Below, one piece after another: positions 1 through 13,212 of a stretch of DNA of 64,000 nt (positions are counted from its first letter, which is position 1; the number at the start of each line of letters is the position of its first letter). The notes under the pieces were generated by a model. It ran no database searches. It was not told the DNA's origin and saw only the letters and a list, made by a program, of their open reading frames with translations. Source of the DNA: Dasypus novemcinctus (Eukaryota > Chordata > Mammalia > Cingulata > Dasypodidae); NCBI RefSeq assembly GCF_030445035.2, contig NC_080701.1, positions 15,032,739 to 15,096,738 on the forward strand, read 5' to 3'. The translations under genes were made by a program, and so were the position numbers.

Positions 1-487
1 AATTATTCTTTAGTAAAGGAGCCTTGGGAATTATGTTGTGTATTTCTTACAATTTGCACTTCTTAGAAGTTTTAGTAAGTAAGCCCCTTTATATATTCTT
101 CTAAATTCACAAGAACAGAGGGAGTTCTTATTTAGAGGACAGCATATCCCACACACCTACCTGACGTCGAGCTGTGTAACTGTCCCTAACAGCACCAGGG
201 GAGAGGCTGTGCCTTGAGATTCCCTGGGCCTGGCAGCTCTGGGTGTGCCTCAGGCCATGAGCAGGCAACAATGTGCCCCTCCAGAAGGCTTGGGTTACCG
301 GAAATGGTCAACATTATTACTTGACTTTCTGTTTCAATATAATATTTGTTATTAACCTTGATGCCCAAATATGATGAGAAGTCTTCCCATTTTTTTATTT
401 CTCAAAAATGGTTTTTCTTTTATTCCTTGCCACTTTTGCCCTTGGGATCCAAAAGAATGCAAAGACTGGTTTTAAAAATGCCCGGTC

Positions 488-860
488 AGGAGGCAGATGT
501 GGCTCAAGCAGTTGAGTTTTCACCTACCATATGGGAGGTCCTGGGTTCGGTTCTCAGTGCCTCCTGGAGAAGAGGAGCAAGACAGCGAGCTAGAGTGATG
601 GGCAGGCAAGGCAAGCTGATGCAACAAGATGACGCAACAAGGAGACACAAAGAGGAAAGACAATGAGAGACGCAACAAAGCAGGGAGCTGAGGTGGCTCA
701 AGCGATTGAGTCTTCCACATGGGAGGCCCCAGTTTCGGTTCTGGGTGCCTCCTAAAGAGAATATGAACAGACACAGAGAGCAAACAGTGAATGGACACAG
801 AGAGCAGACAGCAAGGGGGCGGGGGCCTGATAAATAAAAATAAATCTAAAATAAACACAA
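488..860 (+). repeat. DAS-type SINE, dimeric form
   Basis: Two tRNA-Ala-like heads lie in the same orientation, at about 490-567 and 683-753. Each has a B-box-like GGTCCTGGGTTCGGTTC or a decayed version of it, and each is followed by an A-rich body with ACACAGAGAGCA motifs. The element ends in a G-rich run and an AT-rich tail. A short flanking repeat AAAATGC (about 476-482 and 859-865) may be the target-site duplication. Confidence 0.88.
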
Positions 861-3207
861 AATGCATGGTATCTCCTCAACAGGCTACAGCATTGCCAAA
901 ATTTAATGCCAACTCTAAACTATCTTTCTTCCTCTACTTGACCTATGATAGTAGGTGCCCGATACACATTAATGAAATGGATATGAAAAATGTGGTATAA
1001 ACCAAAAAGTCATATTCTTTATTAAAAACATACAGAGTGTGCTTTTGTCAAGTGGATGTAATTAGCAAAGAAAATTTCATCTTTTAGATTTCTGAGGCTT
1101 CATTGTTGCCAACAATAACATGTAAAACAGTATGCATACATCCTCTTCCACCTGTTGGATTATAATTCTTTCAAACCTGAAAGAAAAAAAGTCAAAAACA
1201 GTGTCAACAGAAAGCTGTACTCCTGTTTCAGCTCTGCCACTGAAGATATGAAGTAGGTTAAAGACGGGGCCACTTTAACCCTGCCATAGCTCATTTTCGC
1301 CTCCCCCAGCGTGTATCAAGGTGTCAGACAAAGTGTTTGACTTCTTCTGTCTTGCTGGGAGACCAGTTGGGCTGAGAAAATATATTTTGGGAGACCAGAA
1401 TATTTTCTTGTACTTGCTTATAAGGCAGGGTTTGATGACTTCTGCGCGTCTCTTCCAATCCCCTAATTTTCCTTCCAAAGTAAGCATTTGATTCCAGGAG
1501 GATTGGAGAATGTCTTTGTGCACTGCCATTCCACAGATAAGAGCCAAGCGCGATTTTAGAAATCCAAGAACAAATGAAACGTGCAACACTTTATCCTTGG
1601 ATTCCTGGAGCCCGCCTGCCGGGCTTCTTCCCTGGAGTACAGACTGTCTGGTCGCGCTTTGGGTACCACTGAACCCTGAAAAGCCAACCCTTGCAGCAGC
1701 CGTTGGGGATCACAATTGGATTTCTTTGGAGCAGAGCCTTTCTCCCAACTGAAGCGGCTGAAGGATTTTTAGAGAGGGACTCTAACTCAGGAAACTCCAG
1801 TTCCTTTCCACCGGAGTCAGACCTGAGAATACTCAGCAGATGGCTGTGGAGGGAGGTAAATCGCCTGCAGCCTTCAGTCATTAGTGACGGATCTCTTTTA
1901 AAGGCATGTGGTTGTGTAAGGGGCTACAAAGGCAGCTCACGGTTCTAATTGTTGGGCTCCAATAGACAGCGTCTTCCTGGAGACGACGGTTTCTTACAGC
2001 CCCACAAGCAGTCCATCCCCAAATGAAAAGCGTCCTGCTGGCTAATTAACTCGCAGCACTTTCTTCTCCATTGTGTCCTGATTTTTTTGTTTTTGTTTTA
2101 ATCCCAGACTCTGTTGCTATTAAGATGGAAGATGGAGTCTTCTGTTCTTTCACCCAAATAATTTATGACGAACGGAGATTCAATCGGTCCCATAGTCTTT
2201 CATTGCTTTCATCCTATTTTTAGTTATTATAACCTGCAATTTTAAAAGATACTGTTTTTAAAATTCGAGCTGATCTTGTCTCATTTTTCAGTATGCTGAA
2301 ACTCTGTGGCCCTTGGAAGATATACTTGACTCTCTTTTTTTAAAGCCCCATGTAAGAACACACAGTGTGATTAATTTGGTTCTCGTTTATTTCAACACTC
2401 CATATGAACATTAGTAAATGATGAAGAATTCAGTTTCGTGACCAAATTTGTAGCAGTGTCTCTCGCCTAGAAGTTCTGCTTGAGCAAGTACATTGCCAAA
2501 GCAAAATCAGAGGAATTCATGGAAGACTGCGAATGTTAAAGTAATCTTGCTCTTGGAATATTCACATCTGCAATGAAATGTGGGAACAAGTGAGACCATT
2601 GAAAAGAGATGCCATGATCCCTCTGACGTATATGGGAAGTACCCCAAGGAAACGGTTTAGAAGTCCCAGCAGTTGTTCTGCAATCAATGGAATAGGGCAG
2701 AAAAGGAAAAACAAAAGGTAGAGGGAAGGAGCCTCCGATGGCACAGAAATGTGCAGTACCAAGGTGAGAAGGACTCTTTACTGCTTAAAGTAGAGGCAGG
2801 GCCCAGCCCCGGGCTGAGATCACCAGTAGACTTTTCTAAAGAACCGTCCAGACTTCTTCCTGGTGAAGGCCCAAGAGCCTGAGAACCTAGGGCTGCAGAT
2901 AGTCAAAGACATTAAGTAATGGAAGGTAAATATTTAAATTAATAACTCATAATAGTTCTCCAAATGTCTGTACAAGGCTTTCAGTTAACAATAGTTGGCA
3001 AATATTGTGTTGGTGGAAAAGGCAGCCAAGTTTTGGTTCGTCCAAAATGTTGTCATCACCGCCCCTTTAATATTGAAGAGATTAATGTTTCCAGGCTATT
3101 CCAAAAAATTGTATTTGGAAACTGATGGAAAGACTCCTCTGCCCCCTTTGCTATTCTTTGTCACTTGACATGGAATGTTCTAAATACACTTACATTATAT
3201 ATGCCTA

Positions 3208-3390
3208 TGGGGCAGCGGTTCTCAAACAGTGATTCCTGGACCAGCCGTATCGTCCTCCCCATGGAACTTGTTGGAAATTCAATTCCTTGGGCTCTATTCC
3301 AGATCTACAGACCCAGAAGCTCCAGGGCGGGACCCAGCCACCTGTGTTTTAATAACCCCTCCATGTGATTCTGCTACAAGCTCCAAATTT
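3208..3390. mobile_element. MER5A-like hAT DNA transposon, left part
   Basis: The left end CAGCGGTTCTCAAA matches the MER5-type inverted terminal repeat. The interior (GGACCAGC..., ACTTGTTGGAAATTCAA, ACCTGTGTTTTAATAA, GTGATTCTGCTAC) follows the MER5A pattern as I recall it. The element is interrupted by a DAS SINE and resumes at 3,808. It is non-autonomous, ancient and without coding capacity. Confidence 0.8.
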
Positions 3391-3807
3391 TTTTTTTAAA
3401 GATTTATATTTTATTTCTTTCTCTCCCCCCCTCCCCCATTGTCTCCTCTGTGTCTATTTGCTGTATGTTCCTCTGTATCCACTTCAATTTTTTGTCAGCG
3501 GCCCTGGGAATCTGTGTCTCTTTTGGTTGCGTCGTCTTGCTGTGTCAGCTCTCTGTGTGTGCGGTGCCACTCCTGCGCAGGCTGTGATTTTTTCACCCTG
3601 GGAGGCTCTCCTTGCAGGGTGCACTCCTTGCGCATGGGGCTCCCCTATACGGGGGTACACCCCTGCGTGGCACGGGACTCCTTGCGCACATCAGCACTGC
3701 ACGTGGGCCAGCTCACTCTATAGGTCAGGAGTCCCTGGGTTTGAACCCTGGACCTCCCCATATGGTGGGCAGACGCTCTATCAGTTGAGCCAAATCCGCT
3801 TCCCCAT
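3391..3807 (-). repeat. DAS-type SINE, long-body form, inside MER5A
   Basis: This is a minus-strand copy with its A-rich tail at the left (poly-T from 3,388) and its tRNA head at about 3,725-3,805. The body contains the reverse complement of the CACGCAGGGGTGT / GCGCAAGGAGTGC segment found in other long-body copies. The flanks are GCTCCAAATTT (3,380-3,390) and GCTCCAATTTT (3,808-3,818), a target-site duplication that interrupts the MER5A sequence. Confidence 0.92.
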
Positions 3808-3832
3808 GCTCCAATTTTGAGAACTGCTGCTG
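3808..3832. mobile_element. MER5A-like DNA transposon, right end
   Basis: ATTTTGAGAACTGCTG is the inverted counterpart of the left end CAGCGGTTCTCAAA at 3,210. Together with 3,208-3,390 it restores an element of about 190-200 bp once the SINE is ignored. I could not identify an 8-bp hAT target duplication. Confidence 0.75.
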
Positions 3833-6800
3833 TCCAGTAATGAGCAGGTCCTTGGGCCTGATGATTTGTAGGACAGTTCTTGAGCCCGTCTTCATAATTC
3901 ATGAGGTAGGTGATGCTTCTTCCACATGATATCGGTACATACTAGCTGTTTAGCATTTTGTTTCACTGGAATTAAACAAGTCCAGCTCCTCTCACGCATG
4001 GCCGCAGAGAGAAAGATAAGGGGGTGAGAACCCAAGGTCACCTGGACAAGCCCCAAGCCCTAAAGAACCACCTTAGACCAAAACCCTGCTTCCCGCCATG
4101 TTGTTGTTTTATTTCCCACACCTGAAAAGAGAAGCCATGTTTGGAAAGGAAAGAGCGCCTGCCACCCACTGGCTCCTCAGGGAGGAGCTCCCATCCATCT
4201 GGTAGTGATCTCTGCCTCCCCATCACTGTTTGGCTCCTCTGTGGTGAATTCTCCCCACTGTCTCCAGCCTTCCATTTTTATATCCTTGATTCTTCTTGGT
4301 GTGCCGTTCTCAATGGCATTAGAAGAATGTGCAGCAAAGGAGGGTCAAGGTTTACCAATGTTCCGAGAGAATTAATTTTTTTCGCTTCCTTGGTGTGTCA
4401 CTGCTTAATCTTAGTTATTATAGTTCCTATATAATATCTAAAAAGAGGGTAACTACACTTACCTTGCAGATGTCTAGGGGACATGGGAAAAATCCCTAAA
4501 GGCCCTAGCAAAGTATCTGAGTCCTGCAGAAAATCAATTTGATATTAATGCAATTATTCTGGTGACGATTGAAACCTCTCTTTTTCTGTTCCCTTTGGGA
4601 ATCATCATAAAGGAACTAATTCACAAGGAAATCAGTCTCATTTTGTTATAGCACCAAGTGGATAGGTTCAAGGAGATAAGTATTTGAATCTATTATCCTG
4701 ATAGGCTTGTAAAAAATTACTGTAAAATAAAAAGTCCTAATCACTCTCACTGTATAGAAGATGCTTTATACCTTAAAAATTGTAAGAGAAGATGAGGGAA
4801 CAAGCTGGTTAATTTGTTTTTGAGGCCAGGAGGATGGGGGCAGAATGTTCTCTCGTACAAACATGCTAGAAGCTTCTCTACCCTTCACTCCAGTCCACCT
4901 GTTGTTGGATACAAGCCTTGGGCTAGGACTCCTCCCTCCCCACTCCTCCCCTCTGCTTTGGAAGGTCTTTCTAAGCCGCTGGTAGGTGCCAAGGTCCCTG
5001 GCTGACTCCTAGGGCCTCTGGGGAATTCTATTATATTCATGAAAATAAGTGCCCACTGGTACCACAGGAGATCCACTCTAGCACTTCTGGGTATGTGAGT
5101 GTTTCCTGCGCTTGAGCCACTTTTGAAGGGGGTGGTTCATGAGGCCAAAGGAAGACCCACAGGGGCTGCTTCTGTTTTTTTATTATCTGGAGAGTCATTT
5201 TCCTCAGCAGCGATGAAATTTTGCCACAGCTTATTCCCTATAAAGGTGGAAAAGCGGGCTAAGTGCTGCATTGTAAGTGTCAAGGTAAATATGTACCCCA
5301 AGAATTATCAGTAAATATTCTTTAAAAAAAGAAACTACAGTTTTCTAGGCAATCTCCATAAATGTTTTCACTCATCAGAGAAATTTTTTCAGCTGAGACA
5401 TGAAAACCTGAGGCAGGGCATAAAAGAAATCAATTTTCTCTCCCCACAGCTGTGGGGGGAGAGGGCTTTTGTTATTCACCCCGGGCCTAGCAAAGTGCTG
5501 AGCACACACAAGGGGTGACGACACATCCTTGGGGACAGGCCTGGACGTGAATTACTCCTAATTGGATTAGGAGTTTGAGTTCCTGACAAATTTACTTTCA
5601 TTTGACCTGTGTGACATTTAGTCTTGCAACTTTGTTTTCCATTCTTTTTCCCACCCACCAATTCTCCTAGACTTTTGCTTTTAAGTATTCTTCTTCCGAA
5701 AAAAACGAAAAACCAAAACCACATAAACATACAAGATCTCTGCCGGTACACTCCAAATACAGGTTGCAGCCCTTAGTTTAGTCAGAGTTCATTGATATTA
5801 TACTACAAACATCCTTAAGGAACTTGGGACAAACCTTTTCTTTGACAAGAAAATAAACTCTAAACCATGAGGACTTCTGAGGCGAAAAGAAAGTGCATGA
5901 ACCCAAGGCTTAGTTTAAGTGAATTCTGCCTCTCTGTCCTAACATCAGTATTGACCCCTGTATTTTCATTAATTTGAAATTTTTCGTATGCTTTCTCACA
6001 GCCCTAGTTTCTTAGAACTGCCTGTCCCAGCCCAGGCGATTGTTTCATGCAACAATTTTTTTTTCATTAAACAACATTTTGAGTTTCTATGGGGGGAAGA
6101 GTTAAATTCATTGTCTTCTTAGCCAGCAACATGACAAAGAATGCTTTTCCAGTGTTCCTGAAAACATTGTGGTGGCATCTAAAACAAAACAGAACAAAAA
6201 ACAAACAAAAAAGGTGGAGACGGAGTTCTAATTAAAACAGAGCTTGTCCATTGGGGTAGAAAGTAAAGTCCTCTTCTTGTTGCAACATTTTGCAAACAAA
6301 TCCTACTCCAAGAGATTCTCAGGGGCAACTTTACCTTTCTTACCCAAATAGAGGTAATTAAGAGTCCTTCTGTGTGTTAAATTAGGTATCTACAGAGGCA
6401 GGGAAGCTTCAGCTTTTATTGTGAGCCACAGCCTCTTTTCTTGTTAATTGTGCTCTAAAAACCTCCCGAGACTGCAGACTAGTGATTCTTAACCCATTAG
6501 GTCCGAGGGACTAAGCGCTCAATGAAAGGCTCTGAGGCTCAGGGAGAGGTAAAAGCCGAGTCTGGATTAGCGCTTTTTATCAGGCCACTCCCTGGGTGAC
6601 GACGGTTCCTCCTGACTCCAGGATTCTCAGAGAATAACAGACTCCAAAGCACCGGCCCAAAGCACCTACCGTTCATACTTGTAACTGAATTATTTCTTTT
6701 TCTTTCAGACATTAAATACTGGAGGTGATTTTGTTGCTTTGGAATGGAGGATTACGTCTTTTTAGACGTTGGTAGGAAAAGCAAGTGCTGTCGGGGGGCA

Positions 6801-9589
6801 GGCAAAATTCAATCTTTGCAAGTGCTTCCCTTGAAATTGCACTCTGATATCTTCTGTGTGGGTAATTGACATCCCTCAGCTGGTTTTGGTACATTAAGGT
6901 AGACTGTTATTAAAAATGAAACTAAATCCACTGCAAGCATCTTTATTCTCTGTTAGAAAAAGAATTTTAAAGATATGTAAATAGACCAAACAGATTTTTT
7001 TGTGATTAACCTTGCCTGAAGTTGCAAGGATGAACTGACTTGCAAGGTAATGATTTCCCCACTGGCGGAGGATTTTAGGTTTAGGTGGGTAATTCCCGAT
7101 GATGTTGGGATAGACAATATTTAAAGTCCCCTCTAATCTTAAAATTAATTCTATGACTATAAAACCCATTGCTTTATTAAAAGAAGAACTGTTAAAGGTC
7201 TTTGCATGGAAAAGACAGAAAAATGAAAAGGTGAAAACACGGGATTTTTAGTTGTTAATAAGCAATCACCTCACTTTGTAAGGCTTTTTTAAAAAAATTG
7301 CTTGTTTGTGGCAAATGCAGTGCTGTAATCAAGTGGATTTTATAAAAATAAAACACTTCTTTCAATTAAATTGCACTATGAAGAATTCAAACATGAACAG
7401 AAGTGTTTTTTACTCTGAAGAAGCTTATCAGTGTCCCTTGTAAAATCGACTCCTTTTACTGATGATATAAGTAAAACATGTTGTTTTGTAGAACATTTGG
7501 AAACTACCAGGGACTATAAATAATCCATAACTGTACCACCAGGGAAGATTATCTTTAATATTTTTGTGTATTTCTTCCATATATATATATTCATATTCAC
7601 ATTCATACTAATTATTCATATTATATATCCTATTTTAGCCTGCTGTAAATTTTATAGCATAATAGTAGTTAATTTTTTACACATGAATCATGTCTCAAAA
7701 TAGATCCAAAGTGATCCATGTTTTAATATTTTTATCCTTCCTGGATGAAGTGGACAAAGAAGACTATGTTGGGGTGTGTGTGTGCGTATGTGCACGCAGA
7801 GTTATCTTGTTCTCCTGATCAATTATATAGTAATCATTCATGATATAAATGCAAATTAACAAGCTGACAAAAAAAGAATGTCATTTAGTGGTCATTTCTA
7901 AAAACTAAAACAGGAGAGGTGCAGACAAACGATGGGAAATAATATAAAAATAAAAGTTGAAAAATATAGCTTGAATGAAAACAAGAGCTTAGACAAACCA
8001 GTATCCAGATTTCCTCAGACTGATTTTATTTCACTCTGAAAAACTGAGTTCTTGAGCTCTTCTTCATGGCTGTACATCAAGCCTCATTGTCCACTGAGAC
8101 CCCTGTTGCCAGACCTTCAGATAGCATATGTATTGCAAAGTGTGAAATTCTGCTCTGATCCTGCGTATAATTTCTAGCTAGGGAATGGTTTGTAGTCATG
8201 CTAAATATTCCTTAGAAGTTGTCAAACATAGACCTAGTAAACTATAAGAAATAGTATGGAAGAAAATACAAAATTTCCCATTCTGTGTGTGGTTCCTAGT
8301 TTGTTTCCCTGTGCACTTTGTACTTCAATACTGAAACAGAGTCAGGGTTAATACTGGTAACTGACAGTATAGGGCCTCTGCATTTTCACTCCAGCCCTGG
8401 GAAAAGGGGCAGTCCCAGCCCAGTCTATTCCATTCTCAGATTACTTTCTTTGACTGGTCAAATAAGACCTTGCAGCAGGCCGATTATTTCCTAACAAAAT
8501 TGCCACTCCTAGGTGGTCTAGCTAAATTTAAAACATTTATAACAATTCAAAAAGATTTCCCCCCAGGAGTTTTACAATGATATGTGATATTAAAAGGAAC
8601 AAATATTACTAGGAAATGAAATCTTCCACGAAAGTGACTCCGTTTTTCAACCAAAGCCCAGCAAATTATAGCAAGAAAGCCCTAGACACAATGTCAGATT
8701 TCAGGGCAGGTTTCTATTGTTTCTTCCTCTAAATGGTAGTTAAGGAAGTACTAGATGCTAGAAAAGCAACTGCTTTGTGATTTTGCCTATTCAGACGTTT
8801 ATCTGATAAACTGACCAAGGAAACCACTGACATTTTAGAAATTGTTCAAGGGATTTTCACTGAAAAGTAAAATGAGGGGCTGGGTTTGGTGAACCAAGTT
8901 ATATGGACTCATGCAGGGTTTATCTCCCATACTCATGTCTGATTGTATGTATTAGGACCCACTTCTGATATCATTATCATTTTTAAAATTTTTAAGTTAA
9001 TTTTAATGAACAGGGGAAAGGATCAATGAGCTAAGAATCTCTGTCTTCTCTATATTACATACTAAATTCTATTTAGCCCTTGACTAGTAATACATAGATA
9101 CATCTCATTAGAATCTTCTTGTAATTTTGTAACATAGGAGAAGCAGATACAAATTCTTATTCCATGGGGGGAAGAAGTGGCTTAGAAAACTCCAGGATTC
9201 AGTGTTTTCACCAGAACAACTAGTAAACAGGCAGGGACTGACTCAATCAACTATTTCAAAACTTCGGAGTTTAGTAGAACATGGTTCAACATCCAAGTAA
9301 AGTGGGTAAATTACTCTAAATGGCAGTAAATCGCTCTTTCTATCTGCTGGTTATCAGTGCCAATTCCCTACTCTCATGGCAGGTAACAGTGGGGTCCACT
9401 CCTGGAGTCACTTACTGTTGCCAGAAAGGGTCATAAAAATCCATGTCACCAAGATCCAAGGTGGGCACAGGCAGCTCACTGATTGTGGCTTTTGATTAGC
9501 TACTTGGGGTCACTGAAGGCCCTGGGCTGAGGGTGGCCATTGTTCCAACTTCCCCCAGACAAAGGCCACAAAAGAGACGCGAAGAGTTG

Positions 9590-10835
9590 TGGAGGATAGC
9601 GGAAGGGCTGCACCTGCTGCGTGGGTCAAGAGAGCACAGCTTTGGGAAGCCTTGGAAGGAACTCCTGGTGGCTCCCAGGCCCCTCCCTTAGGTCCTCCCC
9701 AGGGCAGGCTGGAACTCGCCTGTGCTCCATCCCTGGCATTGTTCCTGTTGGGAAAGACTGTCTTGGGAAATTACTCTCGCTTGTGCACCCATCCCAGGAT
9801 TTGCCCTCCAGACAAAAGCAGCTTGAGACAAGGAAAATAGTATGAGGAACAAGTGAGGTGGATGTCCTGGGCCAGAGGCTTACCTGCTTTATGTCCTGCA
9901 GCTGAGCACCTAAGAGAGGGAGAAGGTCTACCTCCTGGGAAGTACAGGAGCCATTAAAATTTCTGTAAACAGGGGAATTCCTAAGACCAATAACAAGCAC
10001 AAGCCCAGAAAAAGACAAGGAGGGACCTGCATGCTGTGTTTGCCATGGGCAGACCTTAAAGATAGGAAGGCTGATACTCAAAATCTCTGTCATATCACCA
10101 GCTGGTTGCAAAAACCAAGAAACAGACATCTCAGGGAATAAATCCCAGAGTTAAACATTGAACAACATTTAAAATATTATAAAAACTAATATTAGAAATA
10201 CACAGGACTCTATTCTCTCCCAGGAAAATAGCTAGAGGAAAGGCAGAAATGGCCTGGAAAGAAATTTAGGGTTTAGGATACCAGGAGAAGGTTGAACACT
10301 ACCCAGGGGAGAGTTGGGCAAAGGAGAAGGATCACGAGACCTTTGAATTTTAGAGATCTGACCCTCTCAGTCTCCCTCTCTACTGACTGGAACTGGTGAG
10401 GATGCAGAGGGGAGTACAATTATTTCCTACCCAGGAAAATTGAGGGGGCTGCCAGCAAATATTGGAGAACTGCCTCTGAGAAAGTTTGAATTACGAGGTT
10501 CTTAGACTCCAGGCAGGAACCTCTGTCATGTAGATCCAGCCCCTATGCAGCAAATACTCCTACCAGGCATTGAATTGAGAGGGCTGTCAAGGAGTGCCAT
10601 CTGCCGGCAGACCAGGGAAGTGCACGTGAGGAAATTTAAAGTAAATAAGAGAGGCTTTTTCTGGCCTTTACATCCTCCCTCCCCAAGGCCCTAGGAGCTG
10701 GGCCTGCAACCCATTGCTGGGTCCAGGGCCCAGATTTGACCAACTAACAGGGACAGTCCTAAAGACCCAGAACAGGTTGAAGCAAGAATCAAAGAAGAGC
10801 AGTAACACACAGTCTCCCACCACTAAAACCCTATG
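9590..10835 (+). repeat. Probable L1 5' UTR leader
   Basis: This moderately GC-rich stretch runs without a break into the L1 ORF1 remnant. From about 10,330 it has the composition of an L1 leader. I assign it by position only; the left boundary is uncertain, and part could be unrelated unique DNA. The short frames here are not supported as genes. Confidence 0.4.
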
Positions 10836-12110
10836 AAAGAGAGAGAAATCAAACATCTGAGTGAACTTACCACCCCAATCAGATGCCTAGCAAAAAATTA
10901 CAAGTCATACCAAGAAAGTGGAAGAAGTGGCCTAAGGAAAAGAATATATCAAAGGCCTACAAAGATGCAGGATTTGAGACCACTGATCAACAAGAGGCAC
11001 ACAAATTTCCAAAATCAAATTAATAAGTTGAAAGACAATATGACTATAGAGATAAAGGACATTAAGAAGATAATGAAAGAGGATAAAAAAGAATTTGAAA
11101 ACCTGAATAAAAAAGCAACAGAGCTCATGAGAATGAAAGACAGGATAGGTGAGATCAAAAACACATTAGAGGGAGTAGGTGTAGTTCAAGTGGTTAAGCG
11201 TCTGCTTCATATGTACGAGGTCTCAGGTTAATTCCTGGCACCTCCTAAAAACAAAATAAACAAGTGGAAGAAACAACTCTCTTTGGGGAATGGATATAGC
11301 TCAGTGGTTGTGCACCTGCTTCCAAATGTATGAGGTCCTGGGTTCAATTCCCCCCCTGCCCAAAAAAACACATTAAAGGCATACAACAGCAAACTTGAAA
11401 TGATAGAAAAAAGAATAAATGATACAGAAGACAGAACAGCTATAAGACAGAAAAGAATGGAAAAACTTGACCAGGGGCTCAGGGAGTTGGGAGATAACAT
11501 GAAATGCAACAACATACATGTCATGGGAGTCCGGGAAAAGGGGTAGAAAGAATATTTGAGGAAATAATAACTGAAAATTTCCCAACTCATATGAAAGAAA
11601 TGAACTTACATGTCCAAGAAACACAGCATACCCTCATTAGAATATAGGTGAATAGACCTACTCTAAGACACATACTACTCTGAATGTCAAATGTAAAAGA
11701 TAAAGAGAAAACTCTCAGAGCAGCAAGGGAGAAGCAAACCATTACATACAAGGAATGCACAGTAAGACATTGTGCAGACTTCTCATCAGAAACCATGTAG
11801 GTGAGAAGACAGGGGTATGAGAAAAACTGCCTGTTGAGAATTCTTTATCCAGCAAAATTGTCCTTCAATTATGAAGGTGAATTTAAAATATTCAAAAACA
11901 AACAGAAACTAAGAGAGTTCGTAAAAAAGAATCCTCATTTGCAGGAAATATTAAAGGAAGCCTTACAGTCTGAAAGAAAAAGACAGGAGAGAGAGGCTTG
12001 GAGGAAACTACAGAAGACAATAATAGCAGAAAGGATAACCAAAAGAATAAAAGGACAGATGAAAATAAGATACAATCTATGATAATCAAAGGATAAAATG
12101 GTGGAAGTAC
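10836..12110 (+). mobile_element. L1 ORF1 remnant (decayed, SINE-interrupted)
   Basis: The first part (10,833-11,172) encodes a lysine/glutamate-rich coiled-coil stretch (QINKLKDNMTIEIKDIKK) typical of the L1 ORF1 N-terminal half. After the SINE come segments that read RELGDN and HVMGVREKG. At 11,715-12,010 lies the C-terminal RNA-binding domain: LRAAREKQTITYK, then ADFSSETM with an immediate stop codon, then RILYPAKLSF and KQKLREFV. Stops and frame changes are scattered throughout, so it cannot make the nucleic-acid chaperone. Confidence 0.88.
11173..11363 (+). repeat. DAS-related SINE with two tRNA heads, inside L1 ORF1
   Basis: Two tRNA-like heads lie in tandem, at about 11,173-11,250 and 11,284-11,358. 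The second closely follows tRNA-Ala (ATAGCTCAGTGGTT, GAGGTCCTGGGTTCAATTCC). Flanking 16-mers at 11,157-11,172 and 11,364-11,379 differ at one base (AAAAACACATTAGAGG and AAAAACACATTAAAGG). That is a clear target-site duplication within the L1 sequence, so the SINE is younger than the L1. Confidence 0.93.
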
Positions 12111-13212
12111 ATAATGCATTTACAGTAATAACATTGCATGTGACTAAATTAAACTTCCCAATCAAAGGATATAGACTGACAGAATGGATAAAAATGCCAT
12201 GAGCCATCTATTTGCTGCTTACAAGAAACTCACCTTAGGGATACAAACCAGTTGAAAGTGAAAGGTTGGGAAAAAATACTCCACACAAACAGTAACCAAA
12301 AAAGAGCAGGGGTAGCTATACTAATATTGCAGACTTTAACTGCAAAAAAATTATAAGAGATAGAGAAGGCCATTATATATTAATACAAGGGACAATCCAC
12401 CAGGAAGAAATAACAGTAATAAATAACTATACCCCTAACAGAGTGCCCCAAAATACATGAGACAAACTCTGGCAAAACTGAAGGGAAAAATAGACATCTC
12501 TACAATAATAGTTGGAGACTTCAATATACCAATCATGCCATCAGACTGAACAACTAGACAGAAGATCAATGAAGAAACAAAGAGCTTAAACAATATGATA
12601 ATATGATAAGGGAGCTAGACCTAACAGACAGACAGAAAGTTGCACCCACACTCAGCAGATTATATATTCTCGTCAAGTGCCCATGGATCTTTCTCCAAGA
12701 TAGATCATGTTAGGTTACAAAACAGCTCTCAATAAATATAAAATAATTGAAATTATACAAAGCACCTACTCAGATCATAATGGAATGAAACTGGAAATCA
12801 ATAATAGACAGGAAAGAGGTAAATTCACAAATGTGTGAAGACTGAAGAACACAGTCCCAAATAATCACTGGGACAAAGAAGAAATTGCAAGTGAAATCAG
12901 TAAATATTTGAGATGAGTGAAAACAAGAACACAACTTTTCAAAACTTATAGGATACAGTGAAGGCAGTCTTGAGAGGGAACTTTATAGCCCTAAATACAG
13001 CCCTAAATTAAATACAGCCCTATATTAAAAATGAAGACAGAGCTAAAATCAAAGCTCTAACTGAACAACTAGAGAAACTAGAAAAAGAACCACAAACTAT
13101 TCCCAAAGCAAGCAGAAAGAAATAAATAATAAAGATTAGAGCAGAAATAAATGAAATTGAGAACAACAACAACAAGAAAAACAATAGAGAAAATGAACAA
13201 TATCAAAAGCTG
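12111..13212 (+). mobile_element. L1 ORF2 5' part (endonuclease region), decayed
   Basis: Fragments in several frames match the apurinic endonuclease domain at the start of L1 ORF2: AGVAILI-like (12,308), HYILIQGTIHQEEITVINNYTP-like (12,371), IIVGDFNIP-like (12,508) and a SDHNGMKLEINN-like end (12,773). The order and spacing agree with L1. Frameshifts and stops are frequent. The reverse transcriptase region is missing; the sequence breaks off near 13,212 and an L1 3' end follows directly. Confidence 0.85.

Noticed and set aside
3365-3820. 151-codon frame and similar frames in other DAS copies (for example 43,103-43,497 and 62,650-63,110)
   Set aside because: The same Cys/Leu/Pro-rich peptides recur wherever the long-body SINE lies on the minus strand. 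They are translations of the repeat.
11284-11358. Possible genuine tRNA-Ala gene
   Set aside because: It resembles tRNA-Ala but lacks a proper acceptor-stem match and a poly-T terminator, and lies inside a SINE with a target duplication. It is a SINE head.
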